Origin: Mariprofundus sp. KV
Lineage (GTDB): Bacteria > Pseudomonadota > Zetaproteobacteria > Mariprofundales > Mariprofundaceae
NCBI RefSeq assembly: GCF_013387475.1
Contig: NZ_VWNB01000003.1
Coordinates: 1 to 64,000, forward strand
Direction: 5' to 3'
DNA: 64,000 bases
The notes under the pieces: generated by a model
Database searches by the model: none
Told to the model about the DNA's origin: nothing
Seen by the model: only the letters and a program-made list of their open reading frames with translations
Shown: positions 35,285 to 44,643 of the stretch, one piece after another
How the letters are laid out: every line of letters begins with the position of its first letter
Position numbering within the stretch: the first letter of the stretch is position 1
Position numbers and translations under genes: made by a program

Positions 35285-36652
35285 ATGATGGCGCAGAGTG
35301 ACGGCAAAGAATCATGGGATATATTAAAAACACTCTCCAGTGCAGAAGATGCTGAGCAACTCAAGGCGTATGTAAAATCTATAGGTGTTAGCGAAACCTT
35401 TCGGGCAGTGCTGCGGCTTAATGCAGATGAGAGGGAGAAGGTGCTGACGACACTGTCTGCTGAAGATGCGGCAGATTTCATTGAGGAGATACCCGGTCAG
35501 CATGCAGCCGAGATGATGCAACAGCTTTCAGCCGGTGATGCCGCCTCGATTCTCAGTGAAATGGACAGTCAGGATCAGGCAGATGTCATCGGCGAGTTGA
35601 ACAGCTTTCATGCCAGTGCGGTTTTGGCGGAGATGCATCCCGATGCGGCGGCCAATGTTCAGAAATTGAGCAGCTATGATTCAGAGTCGGCCGGTGGTCT
35701 GATGCAAAGTGAGTTTGTTGCCTACAGGGAAGATGTGACTGTAGGGGATGTGCTTTCGGCTCTTGGGGGTAGTGCGAAGCAATCATCTGCATTGGGTATG
35801 TACATCTATGTGATATCCAGATCAGGCAAGCTGGCAGGCGTTGTGGAGCTTCGAACGCTTGTTCTCTCCAGTCACGATGCTCCGATTGCTTTTATCTCCG
35901 AGCCCTGTCTTTCAATAGCGGCGGATGCATCATTGAGTGATCTCGATGCATTTTTTGATAGCCATGCTTTTCTGGCTGTTCCGGTAGTAGATATGCATAA
36001 CAAGCTGGTTGGCGTTGTCCATCGCCAGCATGTGGCTGAAGCGATGGCCGACCATGCTTCTGCCAACTACAGGAAATCACAGGGAATTATCGGCGGGGAT
36101 GAGATTCGTTCACAGCCGACACTGCTGCGTTCAGGGCGTCGTGTCTCATGGCTGAGTCTGAATATTGTACTCAATATCATTTCCGCCAGTGTTATTGCTC
36201 TCTATCAGGATACCCTTAGTGCAGTTATTGCGCTGGCTGTATTCCTTCCTATCGTCTCGGATATGAGCGGCTGCTCCGGTAATCAGGCGGTAGCGGTCAG
36301 TATGCGGGAGCTGGCACTAGGAATTATCAAGCCCTACGAATTGATGCGTGTGTGGATGAAAGAGGTCTCTGTGGGTTGTATTAACGGGGTGATACTAGGC
36401 ACGCTGCTGGCAGCAGTGGCCTGGTTGTGGCAGGGCAATCCCTATCTCGGGCTGGTTGTCGGGGTGGCTCTTGCAGCCAATACGATTGTTGCAGTCTCTA
36501 TCGGAGGAACAGTGCCGCTTATGCTTAAGCGTATGGGTAAGGACCCGGCAGTTGCATCGGGGCCAATTTTGACGACGGTCACAGATATGTGCGGCTTTTT
36601 TCTTATTCTCAGCTTGGCGTCACTACTGTTGCCGCAACTGACCACAACCTGA
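35285..36652 (+). CDS. mgtE: Magnesium transporter MgtE
   Basis: 455 residues. The cytoplasmic MgtE_N superhelical domain ('LSAEDAADFIEEIPGQHAAEMMQQLSAGDAASILSEMD...') is followed by two CBS domains (about 135-255) and five C-terminal membrane helices. Pore-region motifs are 'AVFLPIVSDMSGCSGNQAVAVSMRELALG' and 'DMCGFFLILSLASL'. Mg2+ binding between the CBS and N domains closes the channel, so control is by the protein itself. No magnesium riboswitch (M-box) structure was seen in 35131-35284. Confidence 0.93.
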   Translation: MMAQSDGKESWDILKTLSSAEDAEQLKAYVKSIGVSETFRAVLRLNADEREKVLTTLSAEDAADFIEEIPGQHAAEMMQQLSAGDAASILSEMDSQDQADVIGELNSFHASAVLAEMHPDAAANVQKLSSYDSESAGGLMQSEFVAYREDVTVGDVLSALGGSAKQSSALGMYIYVISRSGKLAGVVELRTLVLSSHDAPIAFISEPCLSIAADASLSDLDAFFDSHAFLAVPVVDMHNKLVGVVHRQHVAEAMADHASANYRKSQGIIGGDEIRSQPTLLRSGRRVSWLSLNIVLNIISASVIALYQDTLSAVIALAVFLPIVSDMSGCSGNQAVAVSMRELALGIIKPYELMRVWMKEVSVGCINGVILGTLLAAVAWLWQGNPYLGLVVGVALAANTIVAVSIGGTVPLMLKRMGKDPAVASGPILTTVTDMCGFFLILSLASLLLPQLTTT

Positions 36653-36736
36653 GCTTGCACGCTGCTGAATTCGCGGGTTTACGAAATGACTGCTATTGAG
36701 CAGCGTTAAGCTCTCTAAGGTAGGGGGCAGGGTTCT

Positions 36737-37369
36737 GTGAACAGACTTATTACATTTGAGGGTGTGGATGGTTGCGGCAAGAGCACTCAGCTCAAGCTTG
36801 CTGCTGCCTGGCTGCAGGCGCGTGGTGAAAAGGTAGTGACCACATTTGAACCCGGTGATACAGCACTGGGCAAAGAGATTCGCAGATTGCTGCTGGCCGG
36901 GGAGTTTGTGCCGGTGGCTGAGGCCGAACTACTGCTGTTTCTGGCGGATCGTGCGCAGCATGTACGTGAAGTGATTCAGCCCGCCCTTGATACCGGTGCG
37001 TGGGTGCTCTGTGACCGCTATTCCGACTCTACGCTGGCTTATCAGTTGGCGGCGCGAAAGCTGGGTGAGGGCGCGAGCAATTTGAATGAGATGCTCCGCT
37101 TTGCCGAGTGTGGCGTCAGCCCGGCGCTGACACTCTGGTTTGATCTGCCTGTTGCCATCGCTGCCCGGCGTATGAAAAAACGTGCTGAAGCCGGCGAGAA
37201 GAGCACCCGTCTGGATGATGAGGCGATCTCCTTCCATGAGCGGGTGGCGGCGGCATTCTCCGATCAGTTTGATGCTGATGAGGGGCGCATGGTTCGTATC
37301 GATGCAAGCCGGGATATCAGTGGTGTGCAGGCACAGGTAGAAGCTGTGTTGCAGGCAAGTTATTCATGA
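36737..37369 (+). CDS. tmk: Thymidylate kinase
   Basis: 210 residues, GTG start. P-loop 'FEGVDGCGKSTQLKLAAAWL', substrate motif 'CDRYSDSTLAYQ' and LID region 'KKRAEAGEKSTRLDDEAISFHERVAAAF'. It phosphorylates dTMP to dTDP. The stop overlaps the holB ATG by 4 bases, the order seen in many proteobacteria. Confidence 0.95.
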   Translation: MNRLITFEGVDGCGKSTQLKLAAAWLQARGEKVVTTFEPGDTALGKEIRRLLLAGEFVPVAEAELLLFLADRAQHVREVIQPALDTGAWVLCDRYSDSTLAYQLAARKLGEGASNLNEMLRFAECGVSPALTLWFDLPVAIAARRMKKRAEAGEKSTRLDDEAISFHERVAAAFSDQFDADEGRMVRIDASRDISGVQAQVEAVLQASYS

Positions 37370-38292
37370 CAGCGCTGCTGGGGCATCAGGCTGTTGAGCA
37401 GCGTTTTGCCGATGCAATGCGTCGCAATCACATGCATCACGCATGGCTGCTGCACGGGGTTCGTGGTATCGGCAAATTTGCTCTGGCCGAGAAGCTGGCT
37501 GCGATGCTGATGTGTGAGACCCGTTCGGCATGCGGAACCTGCCATGCCTGTCAGATGTTAAATGCCGGTTCGCATCCCGATCTGATCTCTGTCGGTCTTG
37601 AAGAGAAGAAGCGTGATATCTCCATTGCGCAGGTGCGTGAGATGCTCGGCTTTCTCTCCCTCAGCGGTGCCGAGAGTGAAAACCGGGTGGTGATCCTTGA
37701 TGATGCCGACCGGCTGAATAATCAGGCTGCCAATGCGCTGCTGAAGGGGTTGGAAGAGCCATCACCGGGCAGTGTGCTGCTGATGGTCTGTGCTGATGCC
37801 ATGAAACTTCCGGCTACAGTACGTTCCCGTTGCCTGATGCAGCACTGCTCTCCACTTAACGAGTATGATGTGCGTAGTGTATTACAATCCAGACTCGATG
37901 CAGAGACGATCGATCTGGCCGTTCAACTGGCCGATGGTTGTCCGGGTTCAGTGAGCTGTCTTGAGGATAGCTCGGTGGCCAGGGCGCTGGCTGAGTGGCA
38001 GGGGTTGATAGAAGATCTGAGCCAGGCCGATATCGGCAAGATTGATAACTGGTGCAGATCCAATGTGGCAACGGTGCCCCATGAGTTGATTATCCGGGCG
38101 CTGCTGCTGCCTGTCTATGCGGGGATGCAGGAGCATCAAAGCAGGGGGTTTGAGGCTCTGGAGACGATTCACGAGGCTGTGAAAGGGTGTCTGCGCTGGC
38201 CCGGTGAGGTGATTCGCCAGTCGCTTCGTGCTGCACCGACACTTCTCTCCAGTGTGCTGGTGCTGCGTGCGGCACTGCGATCATCAACATAG
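37366..38292 (+). CDS. holB: DNA polymerase III subunit delta'
   Basis: 308 residues. AAA+ clamp-loader fold with P-loop-like 'LHGVRGIGKFALAEKLAAML', a four-cysteine zinc site ('CETRSACGTCHACQ'), 'VVILDDADRLNNQAANALLKGLEEPSPGS' (Walker B and the S-R-C-like arginine region 'ATVRSRCLMQ'). The C-terminal part is more variable. Part of the clamp loader. Coupled to tmk. Confidence 0.92.
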   Translation: MTALLGHQAVEQRFADAMRRNHMHHAWLLHGVRGIGKFALAEKLAAMLMCETRSACGTCHACQMLNAGSHPDLISVGLEEKKRDISIAQVREMLGFLSLSGAESENRVVILDDADRLNNQAANALLKGLEEPSPGSVLLMVCADAMKLPATVRSRCLMQHCSPLNEYDVRSVLQSRLDAETIDLAVQLADGCPGSVSCLEDSSVARALAEWQGLIEDLSQADIGKIDNWCRSNVATVPHELIIRALLLPVYAGMQEHQSRGFEALETIHEAVKGCLRWPGEVIRQSLRAAPTLLSSVLVLRAALRSST

Positions 38293-38402
38293 GTCACAGA
38301 TAGAGGCTGGGATTCATCGCCAAGCGGGTTAGAGTGCGACCGTACCTGGCGTTATCAACAGGAAGTATATAACAGCGCCGCATCAGGAGAATGGTCCACA
38401 GC

Positions 38403-39941
38403 ATGGGAAATTACTACGTTACCACCCCGATCTATTATGTGAATGATGAGCCGCACCTTGGCCACATCTACACCACCATTGCAGCTGATGTGCTTGCCCG
38501 TTTTAAACGCCTGAGCGGTGAGAATGTGTTTTTTCTGACCGGTGTGGATGAGCACGGGCAGAAGGTGCAGCAGGCAGCTGAAGCGCGGGGTATCGAGCCG
38601 ATTGAGTTGGCCAATCAGGTGGTGGCGCGTTATGAGAGCCTCTGGCCCGAACTCTCCATCAGCAATGATGATTTTATCCGTACCAGTTCCGAACGCCATA
38701 AGAAGGGTGTGCAGGCGATGTGGCGCAGGCTGGAAAATGCCGGTGCGATCTACAAAGATTTCTATGAAGACTGGTACTGTGTGCCGTGTGAAAGTTACTG
38801 GACCGAGACACAGCTCAAAGATGCCGAGTGCTGGGACTCCAAAAGTTGCCCTGACTGTAAACGCGAAGTGGAGAAGATTCAGGAGGAGTCCTACTTCTTC
38901 CGCCTCAGTGCTTTTCAGGATCGACTGGCTGAACATATCAGAGCCAATCCTGATTTCATTATGCCCGCTTCGCGCCGCAATGAGGTGCTCAGCTTTGTTG
39001 AAGGTGGCTTGCGGGATCTCTCTGTCTCCCGCACGACCTTCTCATGGGGTGTGCCGGTACCGGGCGATGAGAAACATGTGATCTATGTCTGGATCGATGC
39101 GCTGACCAACTACATCTCTGCGCTCGGTTTTCCCGATCAGGAGGTGCCGGAGCACTGGCCTGCGGATCTGCATCTGATCGGCAAAGATATTCTCCGCTTC
39201 CATGCCGTCTACTGGTCTGCGATGTTGATGGCTGCCGATCTGCCACTGCCTAAGCGGGTCTATGCACATGGCTGGTGGACTGTTGAGGGCGAGAAGATGA
39301 GCAAATCCAGAGGTAATGCCCTGCGTCCTGCTGATCTTCTGGCTGAATATGATGCCGATGTGCTGCGCTACTTCCTGCTGCGCGAAGTGCCCTTCGGGCA
39401 TGATGGTGACTTCTCATTCTCCGCACTGAAACAGCGTTATAACTCCGAGCTGGCCAATGATGTCGGCAATCTGCTCAACCGCTCTCTGGCGATGCTCAAC
39501 AAATACCGTGACGGTGTGCTGGCTGAGGTGGCTGAACTGAATGAGGCAGACCGGGCTCTGATCGCCGATGTGCAGGCGATGCAGGTTGATGTCGCCGAGG
39601 CGTTGGATCGGCAGGCATTCCACCTGGCCATTGAACGGATCAGTGTCGTGGTGCGTCATGGTAATCGCTATGTTGAGGAGAATGCACCCTGGACACTGGC
39701 CAAGCAGGGTGATGAGGCACGTCTGAACAGCGTACTCTATCATCTGGTGGAGACCCTGCGTCTGGTGGCCATGCAGTTGCTGCCATTTATGCCGACCAAG
39801 ATGGGGCTGATGCTTGCCCAGATCTACAACCGTGAGGTTGAAATCGACAAGCTCTCCTATGCTGAACAGGGCGGCTGGGCTCTTCTTAAAGCCGGGCACC
39901 AGTGCGCCAAACCGAGCCCGATCTTCCCGCGCATGGAGTAG
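38403..39941 (+). CDS. metG: Methionyl-tRNA synthetase, short form
   Basis: 512 residues. Class I motifs: HLGH in 'YYVNDEPHLGHIYTTIAADVLARF' and KMSKS in 'GEKMSKSRGNAL'. A zinc-type cysteine insert is present ('WYCVPCESYWTETQL' ... 'CWDSKSCPDCKREVEKI'). The C-terminal tRNA-binding (EMAP-like) domain found in E. coli MetG is missing, typical of the shorter MetG2-like type. ATG 38403 gives the family-like start 'MGNYYVTTPIYY'; ATG 38391 directly abuts the AGGAGA site, too close to use. Confidence 0.94.
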   Translation: MGNYYVTTPIYYVNDEPHLGHIYTTIAADVLARFKRLSGENVFFLTGVDEHGQKVQQAAEARGIEPIELANQVVARYESLWPELSISNDDFIRTSSERHKKGVQAMWRRLENAGAIYKDFYEDWYCVPCESYWTETQLKDAECWDSKSCPDCKREVEKIQEESYFFRLSAFQDRLAEHIRANPDFIMPASRRNEVLSFVEGGLRDLSVSRTTFSWGVPVPGDEKHVIYVWIDALTNYISALGFPDQEVPEHWPADLHLIGKDILRFHAVYWSAMLMAADLPLPKRVYAHGWWTVEGEKMSKSRGNALRPADLLAEYDADVLRYFLLREVPFGHDGDFSFSALKQRYNSELANDVGNLLNRSLAMLNKYRDGVLAEVAELNEADRALIADVQAMQVDVAEALDRQAFHLAIERISVVVRHGNRYVEENAPWTLAKQGDEARLNSVLYHLVETLRLVAMQLLPFMPTKMGLMLAQIYNREVEIDKLSYAEQGGWALLKAGHQCAKPSPIFPRME

Positions 39942-39954
39942 GCATCGATTTTGT

Positions 39955-39981
39955 GGAAAATCTGATCGCTTCGGAGCATCC
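39955..39981. repeat. Solo 27-bp palindromic end unit of the IS5-related MITE family
   Basis: Two 11-base arms (GGAAAATCTGA / TCGGAGCATCC) with a 5-base spacer, same layout as 15024-15050, followed by TTAA (39982-39985) as at the full element. No second end is found. Probably a deletion remnant. Confidence 0.45.
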
Positions 39982-40012
39982 TTAACCGCCATGAAGGTCA
40001 GGGGAGGCTAGG

Positions 40013-40537
40013 GTGCCAAGAAGGCTGCTGAAAAAGATTATGCCTGATCATAAAACGATCAGAGAGCACAAACATCTGCGCTGCTTCGGCACGCTTCTGC
40101 ATAATCCCGCACTGTGGCATATGAATCGTCACTCTGTCGCTAAAGCCTTCGCTGTCGGTCTCTTCTTTGCCTGGGTGCCTGTACCGTTTCAGATGGTGCT
40201 TGGTGCCGGTGGTGCGATCCTCTTTCATGCCAATCTGCCGCTCTCCATTGTACTGGTCTGGCTGACCAATCCGCTCACCATGCCGCCGATGTTTTATGGT
40301 GCCTATAAGCTGGGCGCGTGGCTGCTCGGTGAAGAGCTGCAACACTTCGATATGGAGCTCTCCTTCGCGTGGCTGCAGCACGAGATGTCACTGATCTGGG
40401 CGCCGTTCCTCTTCGGTTGTCTGGTGCTCGGCGTTGTATCGGCGCTGCTCGGTTACTTCGGGATTCAGGTCGCCTGGCGCAGGATGGTGGTGAAACGTTG
40501 GCGCAAAAGGCATATTCGGCATGGCCGCCTCAGCTGA
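40013..40537 (+). CDS. DUF2062 membrane protein
   Basis: 174 residues from GTG 40013. The DUF2062 pattern is 'NRHSVAKAFAVGLFFAWVPVPFQMVLGAGGAILFHANLPLSIVLVWLTNPLTMPPMFYGAYKLGAWLLG', with two to three membrane helices, then a third long helix 'IWAPFLFGCLVLGVVSALLGYFGIQVAW' and a basic tail. Function unknown; possibly inner-membrane. Its end overlaps the fructosamine kinase start by 17 bases. Confidence 0.85.
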   Translation: MPRRLLKKIMPDHKTIREHKHLRCFGTLLHNPALWHMNRHSVAKAFAVGLFFAWVPVPFQMVLGAGGAILFHANLPLSIVLVWLTNPLTMPPMFYGAYKLGAWLLGEELQHFDMELSFAWLQHEMSLIWAPFLFGCLVLGVVSALLGYFGIQVAWRRMVVKRWRKRHIRHGRLS

Positions 40538-41417
40538 ACTCTGGAGCCTGATCTCCGAGTCACTGCACATTATCACCGGCTGTGGCGCAATCACTGAGTC
40601 GTACGCTCTCTCCGGCGGCAGTATCAATTCGGCATATCGGATCAACACAGAAGAGGGCGTACCCTATTTTGTAAAGCTCAATACAGTTTCCTCACTGCCG
40701 ATGTTTGAGGCTGAGTCTGATGGTCTTGATGAGCTGGTCGCTGCCAATGCCATACGGGTACCATTGGCGGTGACCACAGGCAGTGGAGCAGGGCAGAGCT
40801 GGCTGGTCAGTGAGTATATTCAACTTGGTCGTGGTGAGAGCACTTCCTCGCGACTGCTTGGTCTGCAACTGGCAGCCATGCACAGGACAACCGACAGCAG
40901 CTTTGGCTGGTATCGTGACAACACCATCGGCTCCACCGCGCAGCACAATAGCCAGAGCGAAAACTGGATCGATTTTTATCGCGACCATCGCCTGAAATTT
41001 CAACTCGCTCTGGCTGCCCGCAATGGTTTTACCGGTGCACTGCAGAACAAGGGTGAACGCCTGCTTGCCAGTCTCGACAGCTTTTTCACCGACTATTCAC
41101 CGCAGCCATCGCTGCTGCATGGAGATCTATGGGGCGGAAACGCTGCCTTTGATGCACAGGGCCAACCGGTGATTTTTGATCCTGCTGTCTATTACGGGGA
41201 TCGCGAGGCCGATCTCGCTATGACTGAGCTGTTTGGCGGCTTTAGCCCGGAGTTTTATGCGGCCTACAATGACGTATGGCAACTGGATGCTGGATATCAA
41301 GTGCGTAAAACCCTTTACAACCTCTACCATATCCTCAATCACGCCAATCTCTTCGGCGGCGGTTACGCCGCACAAGCTGAATCCATGATCGACAGTCTTC
41401 TGTCCGAAATCCACTAA
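40521..41417 (+). CDS. Fructosamine kinase family protein
   Basis: 298 residues. Aminoglycoside-kinase-like fold with 'YALSGGSINSAYRINTEEGVPYFVKLN' (ATP lysine), catalytic loop 'PSLLHGDLWGGNAAFDAQGQPVIFDPAVYYGDREADLAMTELFGGF' (Asp of H-G-D-L and the D-P metal ligand). Bacterial members phosphorylate ribulosamines or erythrulosamines, which frees glycated protein amines. Overlaps the DUF2062 gene. Confidence 0.9.
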   Translation: MAASAELWSLISESLHIITGCGAITESYALSGGSINSAYRINTEEGVPYFVKLNTVSSLPMFEAESDGLDELVAANAIRVPLAVTTGSGAGQSWLVSEYIQLGRGESTSSRLLGLQLAAMHRTTDSSFGWYRDNTIGSTAQHNSQSENWIDFYRDHRLKFQLALAARNGFTGALQNKGERLLASLDSFFTDYSPQPSLLHGDLWGGNAAFDAQGQPVIFDPAVYYGDREADLAMTELFGGFSPEFYAAYNDVWQLDAGYQVRKTLYNLYHILNHANLFGGGYAAQAESMIDSLLSEIH

Positions 41418-41637
41418 CCACAAAGAGACCAAGGCACAAAGAAAGGCAAAGAAAATAATTTCTGGTATGAAAAGCTCTGATTTTTCCATCCGCAATATTT
41501 GATATGCCGGGATTGAGATTGTTACCTTGATTATGGTTTTCTTTGTGCCTTCGTCCCCCAGGGGATTCTCTCTTCACCTGTATGGCGAATTCACCTTATG
41601 CCTTTGTGGTTGAAAATATTGTGTCTTAGTGGTGAAT
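41417..41637. repeat. Inverted-repeat region of CACAAAG-type units
   Basis: This gap between convergent genes contains a 14-bp perfect inverted repeat (AAGGCACAAAGAAA at 41431-41444 and its complement at 41538-41551). Looser related words lie at 41417-41430 (ACCACAAAGAGACC) and 41600-41637 (CCTTTGTGGTT, TGTCTTAGTGGTG). Such CACAAAG/CTTTGTG units are common intergenic repeats in environmental bacteria (general recall). No gene was found. Confidence 0.5.
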
Positions 41638-41645
41638 AAGGCCTG

Positions 41646-43031
41646 TTACTGGCCTGCGACGGTCATGCCGGAGATGGCAATACTTGGCACAGCAGAAGAG
41701 CCGAACCAGGTCAGGTCGGAGCCGACCATCTCGATATTGGCGAACATCTCTTTGAGGTTACCGGCAATGGTGATGCCGGAGACTGGCCGAACGATTTTAC
41801 CGTTCTCGATCAGGAATCCAGCAGCTCCTCGTGAGTAGTCACCGGTGACACCATTGACACCAAAACCGATCATCTCGGTGACCAGCAGGCCGTTGCCGAT
41901 TGTAGCCATCATCTCTTCCTGCGTTTGCCTGCCCGGATGCCAGATCAGGTTGGATGAGCCGATGCCGATATCACCGGTCAGGCCACGCATGGCACTGCCA
42001 GTTTCTGGCTGATGAAGTCGTTTGGCGGTATAGCGGTCGGTGAGAAAGCAGTTGAGGCGACCGGCATCGATAATATTGCGGCCGGTACAGCGGGTGCCTT
42101 CGCCATCAAACAGGCGGTTACCCATGCCATCGGGATGATCCGGATTATCCTCAATGTGTACAAAATCGGGGAAAATCGACTGGTTTAGTGCGTCGGCAAG
42201 GAAGGTGCGCTCCTGCAGTACAGCACGCCCGTTAATGGCTCCGATCAGATGACCGAGCATTGAGGTGGCAGTGCGTGGTTCAAAGATCACGGTGGTGCGG
42301 CCACTCTCCATACTGCCGGGATTGAGCATGGCGATAGCACGTTTGGCCGCTTCCTGAGCGATCATTTCCGGGGTTTTCAGATCAGAGGCGTGAAAGGCGC
42401 GGTGCCAGGCGTAATCGCGCTGCATCCCTTCGCCACTACCGGCGATCACTGAAACGCTCAGTGAGGCAGAGGATTTGGCATAATCGGCTGCAAAACCATC
42501 ACTGGAGGCGTAGGCAACATGGCTACTGCCAAAACTTGCATCGGCTCCCTCTGAATTACTGATCTCTGCTGAGTAGTTGCGGGCGATCTCTTCGCACTGC
42601 ATCGCTGCATCACGCGCTTTCTCAATACTCCAGCCGTGATGCTGATCGGGATAGCGGGCACGCCATGCCGCCAGTTCATCTGCATTCGGGTGGTCTGCAC
42701 CAACAGGTGGAACTGCATCGGGATCGGGTTCTGAGATCCTGGCCATGGCCACAACCTGATCAGCAAGTCTTTTCAGGCCTGCCTCAGAGAGGTCGGAGCT
42801 TGAGGCGGTGGCAAAGGCCAGTCCTCTGTCTGTTTCAACAAAGGCGCGCACTCCCATGCCCTGCGCATCTTCACGTTCAACGGATTCAACGGCACCGTTG
42901 CGGATGCTTACAGAGTCTCCGGTATCACAGACCGCCAGTGCGTCGACATAGACAGCTCCGGCTGCTCTGGCGCAGGCAACCAGACGCTCTGCATGGCCAC
43001 TGATCGATTTGATGGTGTCAGAGTGGCTCAT
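41646..43031 (-). CDS. pmbA: Metalloprotease subunit PmbA/TldE
   Basis: 461 residues. The PmbA/TldE fold without zinc motif: 'ERLVACARAAGAVYVDALAVCDTGDSVSIRNGAVESVEREDAQGMGVRAFVE', 'MSLGHLIGAINGRAVLQERTFLAD', 'FDGEGTRCTGRNIIDAGRLNCFLTDRYTAKRL' and 'NGLLVTEMIGFGVNGVTGDYSRGAAGFLIENGKIVRPVSGITIAGNL'. It pairs with TldD to form the TldD/E protease that processes microcin B17 precursors, CcdA and other peptides. Overlaps the tldD stop by 4 bases. Confidence 0.92.
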   Translation of the reverse strand: MSHSDTIKSISGHAERLVACARAAGAVYVDALAVCDTGDSVSIRNGAVESVEREDAQGMGVRAFVETDRGLAFATASSSDLSEAGLKRLADQVVAMARISEPDPDAVPPVGADHPNADELAAWRARYPDQHHGWSIEKARDAAMQCEEIARNYSAEISNSEGADASFGSSHVAYASSDGFAADYAKSSASLSVSVIAGSGEGMQRDYAWHRAFHASDLKTPEMIAQEAAKRAIAMLNPGSMESGRTTVIFEPRTATSMLGHLIGAINGRAVLQERTFLADALNQSIFPDFVHIEDNPDHPDGMGNRLFDGEGTRCTGRNIIDAGRLNCFLTDRYTAKRLHQPETGSAMRGLTGDIGIGSSNLIWHPGRQTQEEMMATIGNGLLVTEMIGFGVNGVTGDYSRGAAGFLIENGKIVRPVSGITIAGNLKEMFANIEMVGSDLTWFGSSAVPSIAISGMTVAGQ

Positions 43032-44467
43032 GCTTCAGTTCCTCCTACGGTTAACTCATCAATGCGCAGGGTAGGCAGTCCCACACCGACAGGCACCGAC
43101 TGCCCGCCTTTGCCGCAGGTGCCGACACCGGGATCAAGTTCCAGATCGTTGCCGATCATCGAGACCTTCTGTAGCACCTCATGGCCTGCACCGATCAGCG
43201 TTGCCCCTTTCACCGGATACTGAATCTTGCCGTTCTCCACGTAGTAGGCTTCCGAGGTGGTAAATACGAACTTGCCCGAGGTGATATCCACCTGACCACC
43301 GCCAAAGTTGACGGCGTAGATCCCCTTATCAAGGGAGCTGAGGATATCATCGGGTGAATCATGGCCGGCTAACATAAATGTATTGGTCATGCGCGGCAGC
43401 ACCGGGTGGGCATAGGATTCACGCCGCCCGTTGCCGGTGGAGGCCTTGCCCATCAGACGGGCATTCTGACGATCCAGCAGGTAACCGGTGAGGATGCCAT
43501 CCTCAATCAGTATATTACGTTGGGTTGCAGTGCCTTCATCATCGACATTGAGTGAGCCGCGGCGCTCGCTAATGGTGCCATCATCAACCACGGTAATACC
43601 TTTGGCGGCAACGCGTTGGCCAAGCTTATCGGAGAAAACCGAGGTTCCTTTGCGGTTGAAATCACCTTCAAGGCCGTGACCGATCGCTTCATGCAGCAGA
43701 ATGCCGGGCCATCCAGGGCCGAGTACAACCGGCATGGTGCCAGCCGGAGCATCGTGAGCATCGAGGTTTAACAGGGCTAAACGTACCGCCTTGCGAACAA
43801 GTTCTTCGGCCTGATTATCGCCGCTGAAACGGTGTAGAGAGAAGCGGCCACCACCACCGGCACTGCCGGTTTCACGTTTACCATTCTGCTCGACAACAAC
43901 CGATACATTCAGGCGCACCAGTGGTCTGGCATCATGCATGAAGGCTCCATCCATGCGCACGATATGAATATCGGAGAATGAGGATGAGACGTTGGCAAAG
44001 ACCTGTTTGACGCGTGGGTCGAGGCTTCTGGCCAGTTGGTCCAGCCGCTCAAGCAGCGCTTTGCGTTGGGTGAAATCGAGTCCTGCCGCCGGGTTGCTGC
44101 CCTCATAGAGCAGGGGGGTGGGGCTGGCTTTGTGAATAGCGACAGGCGGGCGCTGCTGACCACTCTCGGCAATGGTGCGGGCAGAGGCCGCAGCCTGCAT
44201 CAGGGCCCGGCTATCAAGTCTGTCGGTAAAGGCGTGGCCTGCCGCCTCTCCTTTAATGACTCGTGCGCCAAGCCCCTGATGCGTGGATGCGGAGACATGT
44301 TTAACGCGCCCCTCTTCAAGTGCCAGTGATTCTGAAACGCTATGCTCAAGGTAGAGATCACCATCGTCAGCACCGGCGGGAAGCATGTGCGAAAGGACGG
44401 ATTGAAGGGTTTCAATGGAGACGGGAAGGGTATCTAAGTTTTGATCGGGCATATCGGCAATCGTCAT
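43028..44467 (-). CDS. tldD: Metalloprotease subunit TldD
   Basis: 479 residues. The zinc site is the HExxxH motif in 'ILLHEAIGHGLEGDFNRKGTSVFSDK', with the downstream Cys in 'GVGTCGKGGQ'. Other family blocks are 'SLALEEGRVKHVSASTHQGLGARVIKG' and 'KGIYAVNFGGGQVDITSGKFVFTTSEAYYVENGKIQYPVKGATLIG'. The catalytic partner of PmbA; the two genes overlap by 4 bases. A mobile element lies 26 bases upstream of the start. Confidence 0.94.
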   Translation of the reverse strand: MTIADMPDQNLDTLPVSIETLQSVLSHMLPAGADDGDLYLEHSVSESLALEEGRVKHVSASTHQGLGARVIKGEAAGHAFTDRLDSRALMQAAASARTIAESGQQRPPVAIHKASPTPLLYEGSNPAAGLDFTQRKALLERLDQLARSLDPRVKQVFANVSSSFSDIHIVRMDGAFMHDARPLVRLNVSVVVEQNGKRETGSAGGGGRFSLHRFSGDNQAEELVRKAVRLALLNLDAHDAPAGTMPVVLGPGWPGILLHEAIGHGLEGDFNRKGTSVFSDKLGQRVAAKGITVVDDGTISERRGSLNVDDEGTATQRNILIEDGILTGYLLDRQNARLMGKASTGNGRRESYAHPVLPRMTNTFMLAGHDSPDDILSSLDKGIYAVNFGGGQVDITSGKFVFTTSEAYYVENGKIQYPVKGATLIGAGHEVLQKVSMIGNDLELDPGVGTCGKGGQSVPVGVGLPTLRIDELTVGGTEA

Positions 44468-44493
44468 GGCTGACCGGGATCTGTCAAGCCTAA

Positions 44494-44573
44494 GGATGCT
44501 CTGAAAAAGTCAGAGCATCCATTGCAAACCATGGTTCTGAAAAACTACATGGACGTAGTTATTCAGAGCTTCC
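44494..44573. mobile_element. MITE, short copy (80 bp), with CTAA target duplication
   Basis: Ends GGATGCTCTGAA and (reversed) GGAAGCTCTGAA form 12-bp inverted repeats with one mismatch, flanked by direct CTAA on both sides (44490-44493, 44574-44577). The left 27 bases are a perfect 11-bp stem (GGATGCTCTGA/TCAGAGCATCC). The right 37 bases are nearly identical to the left end of the 14898 element (hairpin CTGAATAACTAC), in opposite orientation. It is a shortened variant of that element. It lies between tldD and the DUF2007 gene. Confidence 0.9.
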
Positions 44574-44643
44574 CTAAAAGATAAGTGGGATTGATTGGCT
44601 GCTCTGTTTGGATTTTGTCTGCGCAGGCTCTATGCTCTGCCGC

